A DNA stretch of 39,402 bases from Paludibacteraceae bacterium (GTDB lineage Bacteria; Bacteroidota; Bacteroidia; Bacteroidales; Paludibacteraceae). Both the position numbers and the translations under genes were made by a program. Of the stretch, positions 7,331 through 15,089 are shown piece after piece (positions within the stretch are counted from its first letter, which is position 1; every line of letters begins with the position of its first letter). Below the pieces are notes generated by a model. The model ran no database searches. It saw nothing but the letters and a program-made list of their open reading frames with translations, and was not told the DNA's origin. The stretch is taken from the NCBI GenBank assembly GCA_024689005.1, contig JAILDU010000033.1:1-39402 (forward strand). Reading direction: 5' to 3'.

Positions 7331-8769
7331 TACTATTTTTTTGTAGTCATTGGTCTGTTTGTTTTTCCACCCCACGTCTGACTATAATAGCCGTAGTGGA
7401 CGGATTGACGTCTGAGAATTTATCCATGCTGCGACCCTATTGGCAGCAGGGCGGATTGCGTACTCTCAGTGAAGAGTCATATCAGACATCCGTATCTTTT
7501 CCGCATCTTGTCTATGGCGGAAACGAGACAACAGCGACACTCATGACAGGAACAACACCGGATAGACACGGCTATTCGATGGACAAATATTTTCTGCGTC
7601 GAGATCGAAGACGACATGCTATGTTAGAGGACGAGCAGACCTGGGGAATAGGTACAACGTTGCGTCTATCGCCTCGTGCTCTACTCAGCAAGACGATAAG
7701 TGATCGCATGCGTTTGCTCTATCCTGCGTCTAAGATTTTTGCAGTCGGTTTGAATCCCGAGACATCGGTTATATTAGCAGGTCATGCAGCCAACGCATGT
7801 TGCTGGCTGGATGCAGAGCAACAACAATGGGTGGCTACAGCAGCATATAGCAGCGGACTGCCAACAGCAGCCTATGACCAAAACCAAAACGGAAGAATAG
7901 CCACACTGGCAGCTCGTCAATGGATACCGCGCATGGATATGCCTGCTTATACCTGTCCAACTGAAGTTGAGAAGAAAAAAAGTTTCTCATACGAAGTCGG
8001 AGAAGTGTTACTACGTTCTCCTGAAGCGAACACGTTGGTCATCGAATTAGCATTGGCTTTGCAGCAAAACGAAAAGATGGGAACAGATCAGATACCAGAC
8101 TTATTAATGCTGCAACTCAATAGTCTTAGTCCGCTGGCAGTGTCTGACAAAATACAATCTGCAGAGCATGAAGACATGTATCTGCGTTTGAATCATGATC
8201 TCGGTTTTCTGATGGAGCAATTGGATCGTCGTATAGGAAGAGAAAACTATCAGATATTAGTTGTCGGGCGCCCAGTTTTGGGCACCGACCCACAAACGCT
8301 GAACGATATACATATGCCGGTACAGCAATTCAACGTAGATAGAGCGGCCGCACTAATAGGAACATATCTGATGGCCATATATGGTCATGAACGTTGGGTG
8401 GATGGCGGATATGGACAATCGATATATCTCAACCGTACGCTTATCGAACAAAAACGTTTGGCATTGGAGACAATAGCTCGTCAAGTAGCGAGTTTCCTTC
8501 TCGATTTTGAAGGAATACAATTGGCAATGCCCGCGCATGAAGCCATAATGCATCCACAATTGCAGACGAGCTTATGCAAGCGTCATACCGGAGATGTGGT
8601 ATTTGTACTGCAGCCGGGATGGCAACTCATGCAAGACGAACGTCATGCAATAGACAAGGTAGTAGATGACGACCCGCAAGCACCACTACTCTTTTGGTCC
8701 GGCTCGCTGCGTCCCATGCCAGAAGGGAAATTGACTGCTACCGATGTGGCAGACCTTATATTCAAATAA
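7300..8769 (+). CDS. PafA-type alkaline phosphatase family protein, probable pseudoenzyme
   Basis: A signal peptide (about residues 1-23) precedes an alkaline-phosphatase-superfamily fold of the PafA type. Matches to the family include IIAVVDG (D34), LMTGTTPDRHG, LSPRALLSKTISD, ILAGHAANACCWLD and YLRLNHDLGFLMEQLD. Residues needed for catalysis in Elizabethkingia PafA appear lost. The D-x3-H metal pair becomes S277/V281, the ADHG pair becomes R324/P325, the phosphate contacts K162/R164 become N152/E154, N100 becomes D95, and the late histidine becomes Q in DDDPQAPL. Only the first Asp and the nucleophile-region threonines (T77/T78) remain. Hydrolysis is therefore unlikely; a binding or structural role at the envelope is possible. 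The ATG at 7300 is chosen because it starts the signal peptide; an upstream in-frame ATG at 7162 would add 46 unrelated residues. Overlaps the DUF4105 gene by 31 bases. Confidence 0.75.
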   Translation: MRKNRLFYTLILFFCSHWSVCFSTPRLTIIAVVDGLTSENLSMLRPYWQQGGLRTLSEESYQTSVSFPHLVYGGNETTATLMTGTTPDRHGYSMDKYFLRRDRRRHAMLEDEQTWGIGTTLRLSPRALLSKTISDRMRLLYPASKIFAVGLNPETSVILAGHAANACCWLDAEQQQWVATAAYSSGLPTAAYDQNQNGRIATLAARQWIPRMDMPAYTCPTEVEKKKSFSYEVGEVLLRSPEANTLVIELALALQQNEKMGTDQIPDLLMLQLNSLSPLAVSDKIQSAEHEDMYLRLNHDLGFLMEQLDRRIGRENYQILVVGRPVLGTDPQTLNDIHMPVQQFNVDRAAALIGTYLMAIYGHERWVDGGYGQSIYLNRTLIEQKRLALETIARQVASFLLDFEGIQLAMPAHEAIMHPQLQTSLCKRHTGDVVFVLQPGWQLMQDERHAIDKVVDDDPQAPLLFWSGSLRPMPEGKLTATDVADLIFK

Positions 8770-8786
8770 ATTAAACAAACAAAAAT

Positions 8787-9200
8787 ATGTTATTATACGA
8801 AATCAAAGTAAATTATCAACGTCAGACCGGAGAGGACAATCCGGGCAATGTTAAAGAGACGTATCTGGTGGAAGGCATCAACTGCTCTGATGTAGAGAAC
8901 CGTCTATTGGAAAATATCAAACCATTCATCTTTGGAGACAGTGAAGTGCCGAGCTGCAAGAAGACCCAGTTCTTCGATATCTTTCCAAATGATGGTGGCG
9001 AATATTGGTATAAAGGCCGCGTTGAGATGATCACGATTGACAATGACAAGGAAAAACGTCAAGCAGTGTCTGTACTGGTACAAGCCAGTTCTTTGGATGA
9101 TGCGGTTCGCTCACTCAATCAGTATCTTGGCACATACGATTGCGAGCTTATCTCCGTTGCCAAGTCACCTATTATGGATGTCATCCGCGCTGTTGATTGA
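8787..9200 (+). CDS. DUF4494 domain protein
   Basis: A 137-aa soluble protein matching the Bacteroidetes family DUF4494: it begins LLYEIKVNYQRQTGEDN, continues with KETYLVEGINCSDVENRL, has a central QFFDIFPNDGGEYWYKGRVEM, and ends in VAKSPIMDVI. No function is known to me. It lies 17 bases after the phosphatase-like gene, and its TGA shares one base with the next start (TGATG at 9198-9202), suggesting coupled translation with the lipid acyltransferase pair. Confidence 0.85.
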   Translation: MLLYEIKVNYQRQTGEDNPGNVKETYLVEGINCSDVENRLLENIKPFIFGDSEVPSCKKTQFFDIFPNDGGEYWYKGRVEMITIDNDKEKRQAVSVLVQASSLDDAVRSLNQYLGTYDCELISVAKSPIMDVIRAVD

Positions 9201-10033
9201 TGCCTTTACAATTGAACATACGAGCGATACTAAAGCGCAAAGCGCCTCATGTGCATGTGCCGGATTGTGTTGTCCGATACTTGGAGCGCATCACGCATGT
9301 AAAGCAGATGAATGCCTTTTTGCGCAAACACCCCATAGAACGCAATTATGAGTTCATAAAATTTGTAATCGATGAGGAATTGGGGTGTAGTGCATCGATT
9401 GAAGGAACTGAGAATATTCCAACTGATGACCATCCTGTCATATTCGTCAGCAATCACCCGTTAGGCGGATTGGATGGTATGATTATCGCTCAGATGGTCA
9501 ATGGTAAGCGCAACAGACCACTGAAGGTCATAGTCAATGAATTGCTCATGAATATGGAGCCATTGACCGATTTGTGGGCTCCGGTAAACAAAGTGGGTGT
9601 ATTGAGTAAGGAGCAAGCTATTAAGCAACAGCAGATGTGGGAAAGCGCGACAGATGTACTGACTTTTCCTGCCGGTGCATGCAGCCGTTTGCAACATATT
9701 GACGGTAAATGGATGGTGCGTGACCTGGAATGGAAAAAGAATTTCATCCAGCGTGCGCGTGAATATAAACGTAATATTGTTCCTATCTATTTTGAAGGTC
9801 ATAACAGCCGTTTTTTCTATGCATTAGCATATATACGCAAGATGCTTGGCCTCAAATTGAATATAGAGATGTTATATCTGGTGGATGAGATGTATGGTGC
9901 ACGCGGAAAACATTTTCGCGTGCATGTGTTGCCACCAATTCCATATACTACTTTTGATAACTCGCGTACTCCTGCCAAGTGGGCGGACTATGTAAAAAAA
10001 TATGTCTATGCAACAAATTATACCTCCCGTTGA
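9200..10033 (+). CDS. glsA: GlsA-like lipid O-acyltransferase (PlsC superfamily)
   Basis: A membrane-associated acyltransferase related to PlsC (lysophosphatidic acid acyltransferase). Sequence signs are VSNHPLGGLDGM, in which the catalytic His and Asp are separated by five residues instead of the usual four, and the acceptor-site block FPAGACSRLQ that corresponds to FPEGTxS in PlsC. Directly downstream and overlapping by 32 bases is a GlsB-like N-acyltransferase. In Bacteroides thetaiotaomicron GlsB and GlsA together make glycine lipids: GlsB acylates glycine and GlsA adds the second fatty acid. The same pair, in the order A then B, supports that assignment here. The ATG at 9200 follows an in-frame TTG and is preferred because it overlaps the preceding stop. 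A plain lysophospholipid acyltransferase remains possible. Confidence 0.75.
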   Translation: MPLQLNIRAILKRKAPHVHVPDCVVRYLERITHVKQMNAFLRKHPIERNYEFIKFVIDEELGCSASIEGTENIPTDDHPVIFVSNHPLGGLDGMIIAQMVNGKRNRPLKVIVNELLMNMEPLTDLWAPVNKVGVLSKEQAIKQQQMWESATDVLTFPAGACSRLQHIDGKWMVRDLEWKKNFIQRAREYKRNIVPIYFEGHNSRFFYALAYIRKMLGLKLNIEMLYLVDEMYGARGKHFRVHVLPPIPYTTFDNSRTPAKWADYVKKYVYATNYTSR

Positions 10034-10985
10034 TACCGCACTGCTCGTGGCAGAATTAGAAGGTCATCTATTGCGGCCAAGCAACAAAGCGGGGAATTAT
10101 ATATATGATATCACAGCGCACGAGTGTCCTAACGTGATGCGTGAGATAGCGCGTCTGCGCGAAATTAGTTATCGTGATGGCGGTGGCGCTACCGGCAATG
10201 AAATGGATATAGATGATATGGATACCATGTCCAAACCATATCATCAACTCATTGTGTGGGATCCGGACCATCAGCAGATAGTAGGAGGATACCGCTATTT
10301 GTTAGGCTCAGATGCCGAATTGCGTCCTAACGAATCCGGAGAATTGCAGCCATATATCACATCGGCTCACTTGTTCCATTATTCTAAGGCATTCATTCGT
10401 GAATATTTGCCGCATACTATTGAGTTTGGTCGTGCTTTTGTCCAACCGATGTATCAAAAGCGTGAAATGGGAGTCAAGGCACTGTTTGCGCTAGACAATA
10501 TTTGGGATGGTATAGGTGCTTTACTATACAATCATCCGGAAATACGTTGGATGATAGGCAAAGTAACCATCTATCCGGATTATAACCCAATAGCTCGTGA
10601 ACTAATCTATGCATATCTTGATCGCTATCATCACGGAAAGAAAGACTTGTTCAAACCTTATAGACCATTTCATGCAGTGTTGACAGGAGACGAAGCAGCT
10701 CAATTGATAGAACTGACAAGCAATACGTTTCATGGAGATAGTAAGCAGGAGAATTACCACGCGTTGCTCCATGCGATACGCGAGCAGGATGCCATTATGC
10801 CACCGATGTTCTCTGCTTACCTCAATTTGACAGACGACCTGTTGTTCTTCGGCAATGCCGTTAACGATGAGTTAGCTAATGTTTATGAAACGGGTATTAT
10901 GGTGGATATTGAGGCTGTATATGAAGAGAAGAAAAATAGATATATCAATCCTTATATAGAATGGATTCAATCTCAGAACATCTAA
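10002..10985 (+). CDS. glsB: GlsB/OlsB-like N-acyltransferase for amino-acid lipids
   Basis: A 327-aa GNAT-fold acyltransferase of the OlsB/GlsB family, which transfers a 3-hydroxy fatty acid from acyl-ACP to the amino group of an amino acid (glycine in Bacteroides, ornithine in proteobacteria). Recognisable parts are AREI-type segment IARLREISYRDGG, YHQLIVWDPDHQQIVGGYRY, HYSKAFIREYLPHTIEFGRAFVQP reduced here to its core IEFGRAFVQPMYQ, and the later IRWMIGKVTIYPDYN. The start overlaps glsA by 32 bases and the stop overlaps yggS by 25 bases, so the three are probably co-translated. Which amino acid is acylated cannot be read from the sequence; glycine is inferred from the phylum. A second in-frame ATG at 10008 is an equally possible start. 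Confidence 0.8.
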   Translation: MSMQQIIPPVDTALLVAELEGHLLRPSNKAGNYIYDITAHECPNVMREIARLREISYRDGGGATGNEMDIDDMDTMSKPYHQLIVWDPDHQQIVGGYRYLLGSDAELRPNESGELQPYITSAHLFHYSKAFIREYLPHTIEFGRAFVQPMYQKREMGVKALFALDNIWDGIGALLYNHPEIRWMIGKVTIYPDYNPIARELIYAYLDRYHHGKKDLFKPYRPFHAVLTGDEAAQLIELTSNTFHGDSKQENYHALLHAIREQDAIMPPMFSAYLNLTDDLLFFGNAVNDELANVYETGIMVDIEAVYEEKKNRYINPYIEWIQSQNI

Positions 10986-11620
10986 GAAATGTGCACTCGC
11001 ATATACCAGCAGGTGTAACATTGGTATGCGTCAGCAAGTTTCATCCTGTAGAGGCAATAAACCAAGCATATGAGGCAGGGGAACGACATTTTGGAGAAAG
11101 CCGTGTGCAAGAACTACAGACCAAAGTGCCTCAACTGCCAGAAGATATTCGTTGGCATTTCATAGGACATCTACAGACCAACAAAGTACGCGACTTGCTG
11201 AGATTACATCCGTATCTTATACATTCGGTGGACTCAATACACTTGCTCCAAACTATCAATGACGAAGCTGCACGTTTAGGCATAGTTCAGGATATTCTTT
11301 TAGAAGTACATGTCGCTAAAGAAGAAACTAAAACCGGTTTTACTTCGGATGAGATTGTATGTTTGCAAAATCGTTTCTCGGAGTATCCTAATGTTTGTGT
11401 TCGTGGACTTATGGCTATGGCAACCAATACAGAAGATGAGCATGAGATCCGTCGATGTTTTACCGATGCGGAAAGACTATACTCAAACATATTCAATGCA
11501 AATAATATACTCTCCATGGGCATGTCTGATGACTATCAACTTGCTATAGAATGTGGTTCCACAATGGTTCGTATAGGATCATATATCTTTGGAGAACGAG
11601 AATACAATATAAAGAAATGA
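10961..11620 (+). CDS. YggS family PLP-binding protein (PLP homeostasis)
   Basis: A single-domain PLP-binding protein with the alanine-racemase N-terminal TIM-barrel fold. It buffers pyridoxal phosphate and affects amino-acid and B6 balance; no enzymatic reaction is known. Diagnostic features in 219 aa are the cofactor lysine in VSKFHPVEAI (about residue 27), HFGESRVQEL, WHFIGHLQTNKV and the phosphate-binding C-terminal part SMGMSDDYQLAI with ECGSTMVRIGSYIFG. Start overlaps glsB by 25 bases; the stop overlaps the HAD gene by 4 bases (ATGA at 11617-11620). Confidence 0.95.
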   Translation: MDSISEHLRNVHSHIPAGVTLVCVSKFHPVEAINQAYEAGERHFGESRVQELQTKVPQLPEDIRWHFIGHLQTNKVRDLLRLHPYLIHSVDSIHLLQTINDEAARLGIVQDILLEVHVAKEETKTGFTSDEIVCLQNRFSEYPNVCVRGLMAMATNTEDEHEIRRCFTDAERLYSNIFNANNILSMGMSDDYQLAIECGSTMVRIGSYIFGEREYNIKK

Positions 11621-12303
11621 CAAATCCGATTATTAACAAACTGCCTAAAGCTGTTTTTTTTGACCAGGACGGTGTCTTGTTCGATTCTATGCCATACCAT
11701 GCAGAAGCATGGGTTCAGGCAATGAAAAAGCATGGTTTACCCTATACAGCAATAGAGTGTTATCGCAATGAAGGGCGAACAGGCTCCGGTGTTATACGTG
11801 AGTTGTGCCAACGTGTGTATAATAAGGATGCTTCTCAAGAGATGATAGACGATATCTACTCCTATAAGTCAAATCTTTTCGTACAACTTACCGGAGGAAA
11901 AGTGCCACAGACGATAGCAAATATCCGTGATGTACTTACATTCTTACACAGCAACGGGGTGCAATGTTGGGTCGTAACAGGTTCCGGACAACGCAATTTG
12001 ATCAATAGTCTCAATGACACATTCAATGGCGTATTTACAGGTATCATATCAGCTTTTGACGTTACTCACGGCAAACCGGATCCGGAGCCGTATCTCAAAG
12101 CATGGGAACGTTCCGGATTTGCCAAAGAGGATTGTATGGTAGTAGAGAATGCACCTCTGGGTATTCATGCAGCTAAAGCCGCCGGATTATTTACCATTGC
12201 CGTTAATACAGGTATTCTGCCTGATTCTGATTTGACTGCCGAACACGCTGACTTGGTTTTACCGAATATGTCTGCTCTACTCGATTGGTTCAGGAATGCC
12301 TGA
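11617..12303 (+). CDS. HAD superfamily hydrolase, beta-phosphoglucomutase/phosphatase-like
   Basis: A 228-aa HAD subfamily I protein. The nucleophile motif is FFDQDGVLFDS with the two catalytic aspartates (about residues 16 and 18); motif II is the VVTGSGQ segment; the cap domain lies between; motif III and IV appear in GKPDPEPYLKA and MVVENAPLGIHAAKAAG. It most resembles the PgmB/GPH-type sugar-phosphate phosphatases and mutases. The substrate cannot be told. The ATG at 11617 overlaps the yggS stop; a longer in-frame start at 11551 would add 22 residues encoded inside yggS and is rejected. Stop overlaps the next gene by 8 bases. Confidence 0.88.
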   Translation: MTNPIINKLPKAVFFDQDGVLFDSMPYHAEAWVQAMKKHGLPYTAIECYRNEGRTGSGVIRELCQRVYNKDASQEMIDDIYSYKSNLFVQLTGGKVPQTIANIRDVLTFLHSNGVQCWVVTGSGQRNLINSLNDTFNGVFTGIISAFDVTHGKPDPEPYLKAWERSGFAKEDCMVVENAPLGIHAAKAAGLFTIAVNTGILPDSDLTAEHADLVLPNMSALLDWFRNA

Positions 12304-13534
12304 GATACTATTGCACTATATTTGGGAACATTGTTTATGGGCCGGATGGCCGCAAAAAACGACGGACGGACAATCGATAGAGATACTCTCTGTCGGTGAA
12401 CACAATCGTGATTCCGGGCCGGATTATAGTCATGCCCGTATCCGTATCGGGCAACAAGAATGGGTTGGAAATATAGAGATCCACGTTAACTCGTCAGACT
12501 GGTACAAGCATAAGCATCATCTTGATTCGGCTTATGATAGTGTTATCCTGCATGTTGTCAGTCAGGCAGATAAACAGGTATTCAATTCATGCGGTCAATC
12601 TATCATGCAATGCGAATTGCAGTATCCACACGAGCAGGATTACTTGACACGTATCCTAACAGACGCGCAGCAGATAGATAGCGCTCAAGAGCGAATCAGA
12701 TGTGCTAAGCAATTGCTCCATGACCCTCATATATTATCCGACGGCTGGCGCAAAGCATTATTATACAAGCGCTTAGAATGCAAGCATAGTTCAATACAAC
12801 GATTGCTTGAAATAACGAAAGGCAGTTGGGAGCATGCTTTCTATATATCTTTAGCTCGAAATTTTGGCTTTCACACGAATAGTCAACCTTTTGAACAATT
12901 GGCACTTAGCACGCCTCTGTCATGTCTGCAGAAACACAGGAATAATCTGTTCCAACTCACTGCCATTCTTTTGGGGCAGGCTAGTCTCATCGCTGCCGAC
13001 GAACATTTGGCTAAAGAATACGCTTTCCTGCGTACTAAGTTCTCTCTTACTCCAATAAATGGAAATCAGTGGAAACATGCGCGAATGAGGCCGCAAAACA
13101 GCCCGGAAATACGCGTACGCCAGTTTGCAGCATTGTTGTGGCAATCAGAATTTCTGTTCAGTCGTATTCAGAGTACGGATGATTTGGATAGTTTGGCTGA
13201 ACTCTTTACATTGAAGACAGACCAGTGTGCTCCATTGGGGCGTTCGTCAATTGATATACTGCTGATTAATACTATCATTCCCTATCGTTACGCATATGCT
13301 CTACAGCATAACAACAAAGTTAAGGCAGACGAGGCAGCAGATATGATGAAAAATATTGCTCCGGAGAACAACACGATCATTCGTCAATGGCGAATGTTGG
13401 GCCAACAAGTTCGTTCGGCCGCTGATACGCAAGCGCTCTTACACTTGTATCAGCACTATTGTCAGCCGCATAGTTGCGTCAATTGTGAAGTGGGTTATCA
13501 GGTCTTTATTGATAAACAACTGAGACTCTTCTGA
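12296..13534 (+). CDS. DUF2851 family protein
   Basis: A 412-aa soluble protein of DUF2851, a family common in Bacteroidetes. Characteristic parts are the start LLHYIWEHCLW, the conserved block NRDSGPDYSHARIRIG followed by WVGNIEIHVNSSDWYKH with its H-x-D/W pattern, and the C-terminal CVNCEVGYQVFI carrying two cysteines. The conserved D, E and H residues in the first 100 positions suggest a nuclease-like or metal-binding fold, but no function is established. It is last in the long plus-strand run, overlaps the HAD gene by 8 bases, and converges with the minus-strand flavoprotein gene 15 bases beyond; no clear terminator separates them. Confidence 0.88.
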   Translation: MPEILLHYIWEHCLWAGWPQKTTDGQSIEILSVGEHNRDSGPDYSHARIRIGQQEWVGNIEIHVNSSDWYKHKHHLDSAYDSVILHVVSQADKQVFNSCGQSIMQCELQYPHEQDYLTRILTDAQQIDSAQERIRCAKQLLHDPHILSDGWRKALLYKRLECKHSSIQRLLEITKGSWEHAFYISLARNFGFHTNSQPFEQLALSTPLSCLQKHRNNLFQLTAILLGQASLIAADEHLAKEYAFLRTKFSLTPINGNQWKHARMRPQNSPEIRVRQFAALLWQSEFLFSRIQSTDDLDSLAELFTLKTDQCAPLGRSSIDILLINTIIPYRYAYALQHNNKVKADEAADMMKNIAPENNTIIRQWRMLGQQVRSAADTQALLHLYQHYCQPHSCVNCEVGYQVFIDKQLRLF

Positions 13535-13549
13535 TAGTTTTTCCCTATA

Positions 13550-14161
13550 TTAACGAATAAAACTGGTACGCTGGCGTGGTTCTTCCTTTGGGCGCTCCTC
13601 ATATTTCATGCCTCTAAGCATCCACGCCATGTTTCTGGCTAAAGTACGCATAGTTTGCAATCCTTCTAAATCTTGTTCTGCTTCCCCTGCTGTCGCACCA
13701 TGAACGCTGTTCCAATATTGAGAAGAAACTATAGGCATATTATTGATTGTGAAATATTTATTCAATCTGTCAAACGTACTGCCTGCTCCACCGCGGCGAC
13801 ATACTGCTATTGATGCAGCAGGCTTATAGGCTAATAGGGATGACGCACTATAGAACAAGCGATCCAACAATGCACATAGACTGCCATTTGCCCCACCGAA
13901 ATAAACAGGTGACCCCACTATAAGACCGTCTATTCCTTCTTGTAGGATGTTTATCAATCTATCATAAAGAGGGTCAGCAAAGACACAACGACCTTTGGTC
14001 TTGCACGCTGTACAGGCTATACAACCGCGAACGGGTTGATTGCCTATTTCTACCATGACAGTCTCAATGTCCTCTGCTTCTAATGTGCGGGCCACTTCAT
14101 TCAATGCAATGGCTGTATTCCCGTTATGACGGGGGCTACCGTTAATAAGAAGTATTCTCAT
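13550..14161 (-). CDS. Iron-sulfur flavoprotein (NADPH-dependent FMN reductase family)
   Basis: A 203-aa flavodoxin-like protein. The FMN phosphate loop is INGSPRHNGNTA (about 6-17) and the second flavin loop is VGSPVYFGG. A compact cysteine cluster C47-x2-C50-x2-C53-x5-C59 matches the 4Fe-4S binding pattern of archaeal iron-sulfur flavoprotein Isf, so it probably carries both FMN and a cluster and moves electrons in anaerobic redox stress. The ATG at 14161 forms an ATGA overlap with the stop of the GSCFA gene upstream, preferred over a TTG at 14170. The C-terminus (KYEERPKEEPRQRT) is charged and probably unstructured. Confidence 0.88.
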   Translation of the reverse strand: MRILLINGSPRHNGNTAIALNEVARTLEAEDIETVMVEIGNQPVRGCIACTACKTKGRCVFADPLYDRLINILQEGIDGLIVGSPVYFGGANGSLCALLDRLFYSASSLLAYKPAASIAVCRRGGAGSTFDRLNKYFTINNMPIVSSQYWNSVHGATAGEAEQDLEGLQTMRTLARNMAWMLRGMKYEERPKEEPRQRTSFIR

Positions 14162-15072
14162 TGTATCCAAGGATATTTTTGCTTCATTTCATTAGTACGC
14201 TGTTCCACTCGGCGCATAAATGCTTGTGCTTCTACAGTCTGCGGGTGTAATAATGTATGGTGACGATCATGCCACAATGCAGATAAGGAATCCAATTCAT
14301 TTAGCGTATCGGACGAAAAATACGTTTCTACAAAGCGTTGCCATATATAGTCAACTGCTGATGATGAAGGATGTACCAGATCGTCAGCATAGAACCTATA
14401 GTCACGTAGTTCGTCAATCATTATTTCGTATGATGGGAAATAGGTGGCTAATCCGTTCAACGTCAGTTGCTCCACTGCTTGTAGCAATGTAGCTTTGCTG
14501 AGTTGGTTCTCATGCAATCCGTCCTTAACATGCCGTATGGGGGAGACTGTAAATATCCATTTCTTGTCTTTGTATTGCTTAATTAACGGATACCATGTCT
14601 CTACTATTTCTTCTATAGTAAGTCGTTTGCGCACGAACCTGTCGCTCGGTATCTTATGACAATTGCCGACCACTTGACCGTCTTCTTTCATTACATATAT
14701 CCATGCGGTGCCGAATGTAACGATGATGATGTCTGCTTCGTCAAATGACTTCTGCATCGTACGAATGGACGTGCGAACTGCATCTTCTGTCTCTTCGTGC
14801 GTTGGGTACGAGAACGAACCATGATGACTCATTGCGTGCCATAGTCCGCCATGTTTCACTAAGGCCGGAACGTTTTTTGTCAGCATAGCTTGTGCTATGG
14901 ACATAGGATTATAGAGCGTACCGAACGGATTACAGGTGACTCGCAAATAATGTTCGTTCATCTTACGTCCCACTTCATCGGAAAAACATGAGCCGAGCAG
15001 CAACCATCTGCTATCAACAGACGCATGCCATTCCGGTCGCGGAATATCTACTATGGTTTGCCATTTGAACAT
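14158..15072 (-). CDS. GSCFA domain protein (SGNH-hydrolase-like)
   Basis: The 304-aa protein contains the family signature LLLGSCFSDEVG (about residues 28-39), with the serine-like position of block I of SGNH hydrolases, then NPFGTLYNPMS and FGTAWIY. A C-terminal DDLVHPSSSAVDYIW carries the D-x-x-H pair of block V. It probably hydrolyses an ester or acyl group, but the substrate of GSCFA proteins is unknown. It lies 17 bases downstream of the LolC/E-like permease gene and is translationally coupled to the flavoprotein through a 4-base overlap. Confidence 0.88.
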   Translation of the reverse strand: MFKWQTIVDIPRPEWHASVDSRWLLLGSCFSDEVGRKMNEHYLRVTCNPFGTLYNPMSIAQAMLTKNVPALVKHGGLWHAMSHHGSFSYPTHEETEDAVRTSIRTMQKSFDEADIIIVTFGTAWIYVMKEDGQVVGNCHKIPSDRFVRKRLTIEEIVETWYPLIKQYKDKKWIFTVSPIRHVKDGLHENQLSKATLLQAVEQLTLNGLATYFPSYEIMIDELRDYRFYADDLVHPSSSAVDYIWQRFVETYFSSDTLNELDSLSALWHDRHHTLLHPQTVEAQAFMRRVEQRTNEMKQKYPWIQ

Positions 15073-15089
15073 ACGCTCCTCTTCTTTTT

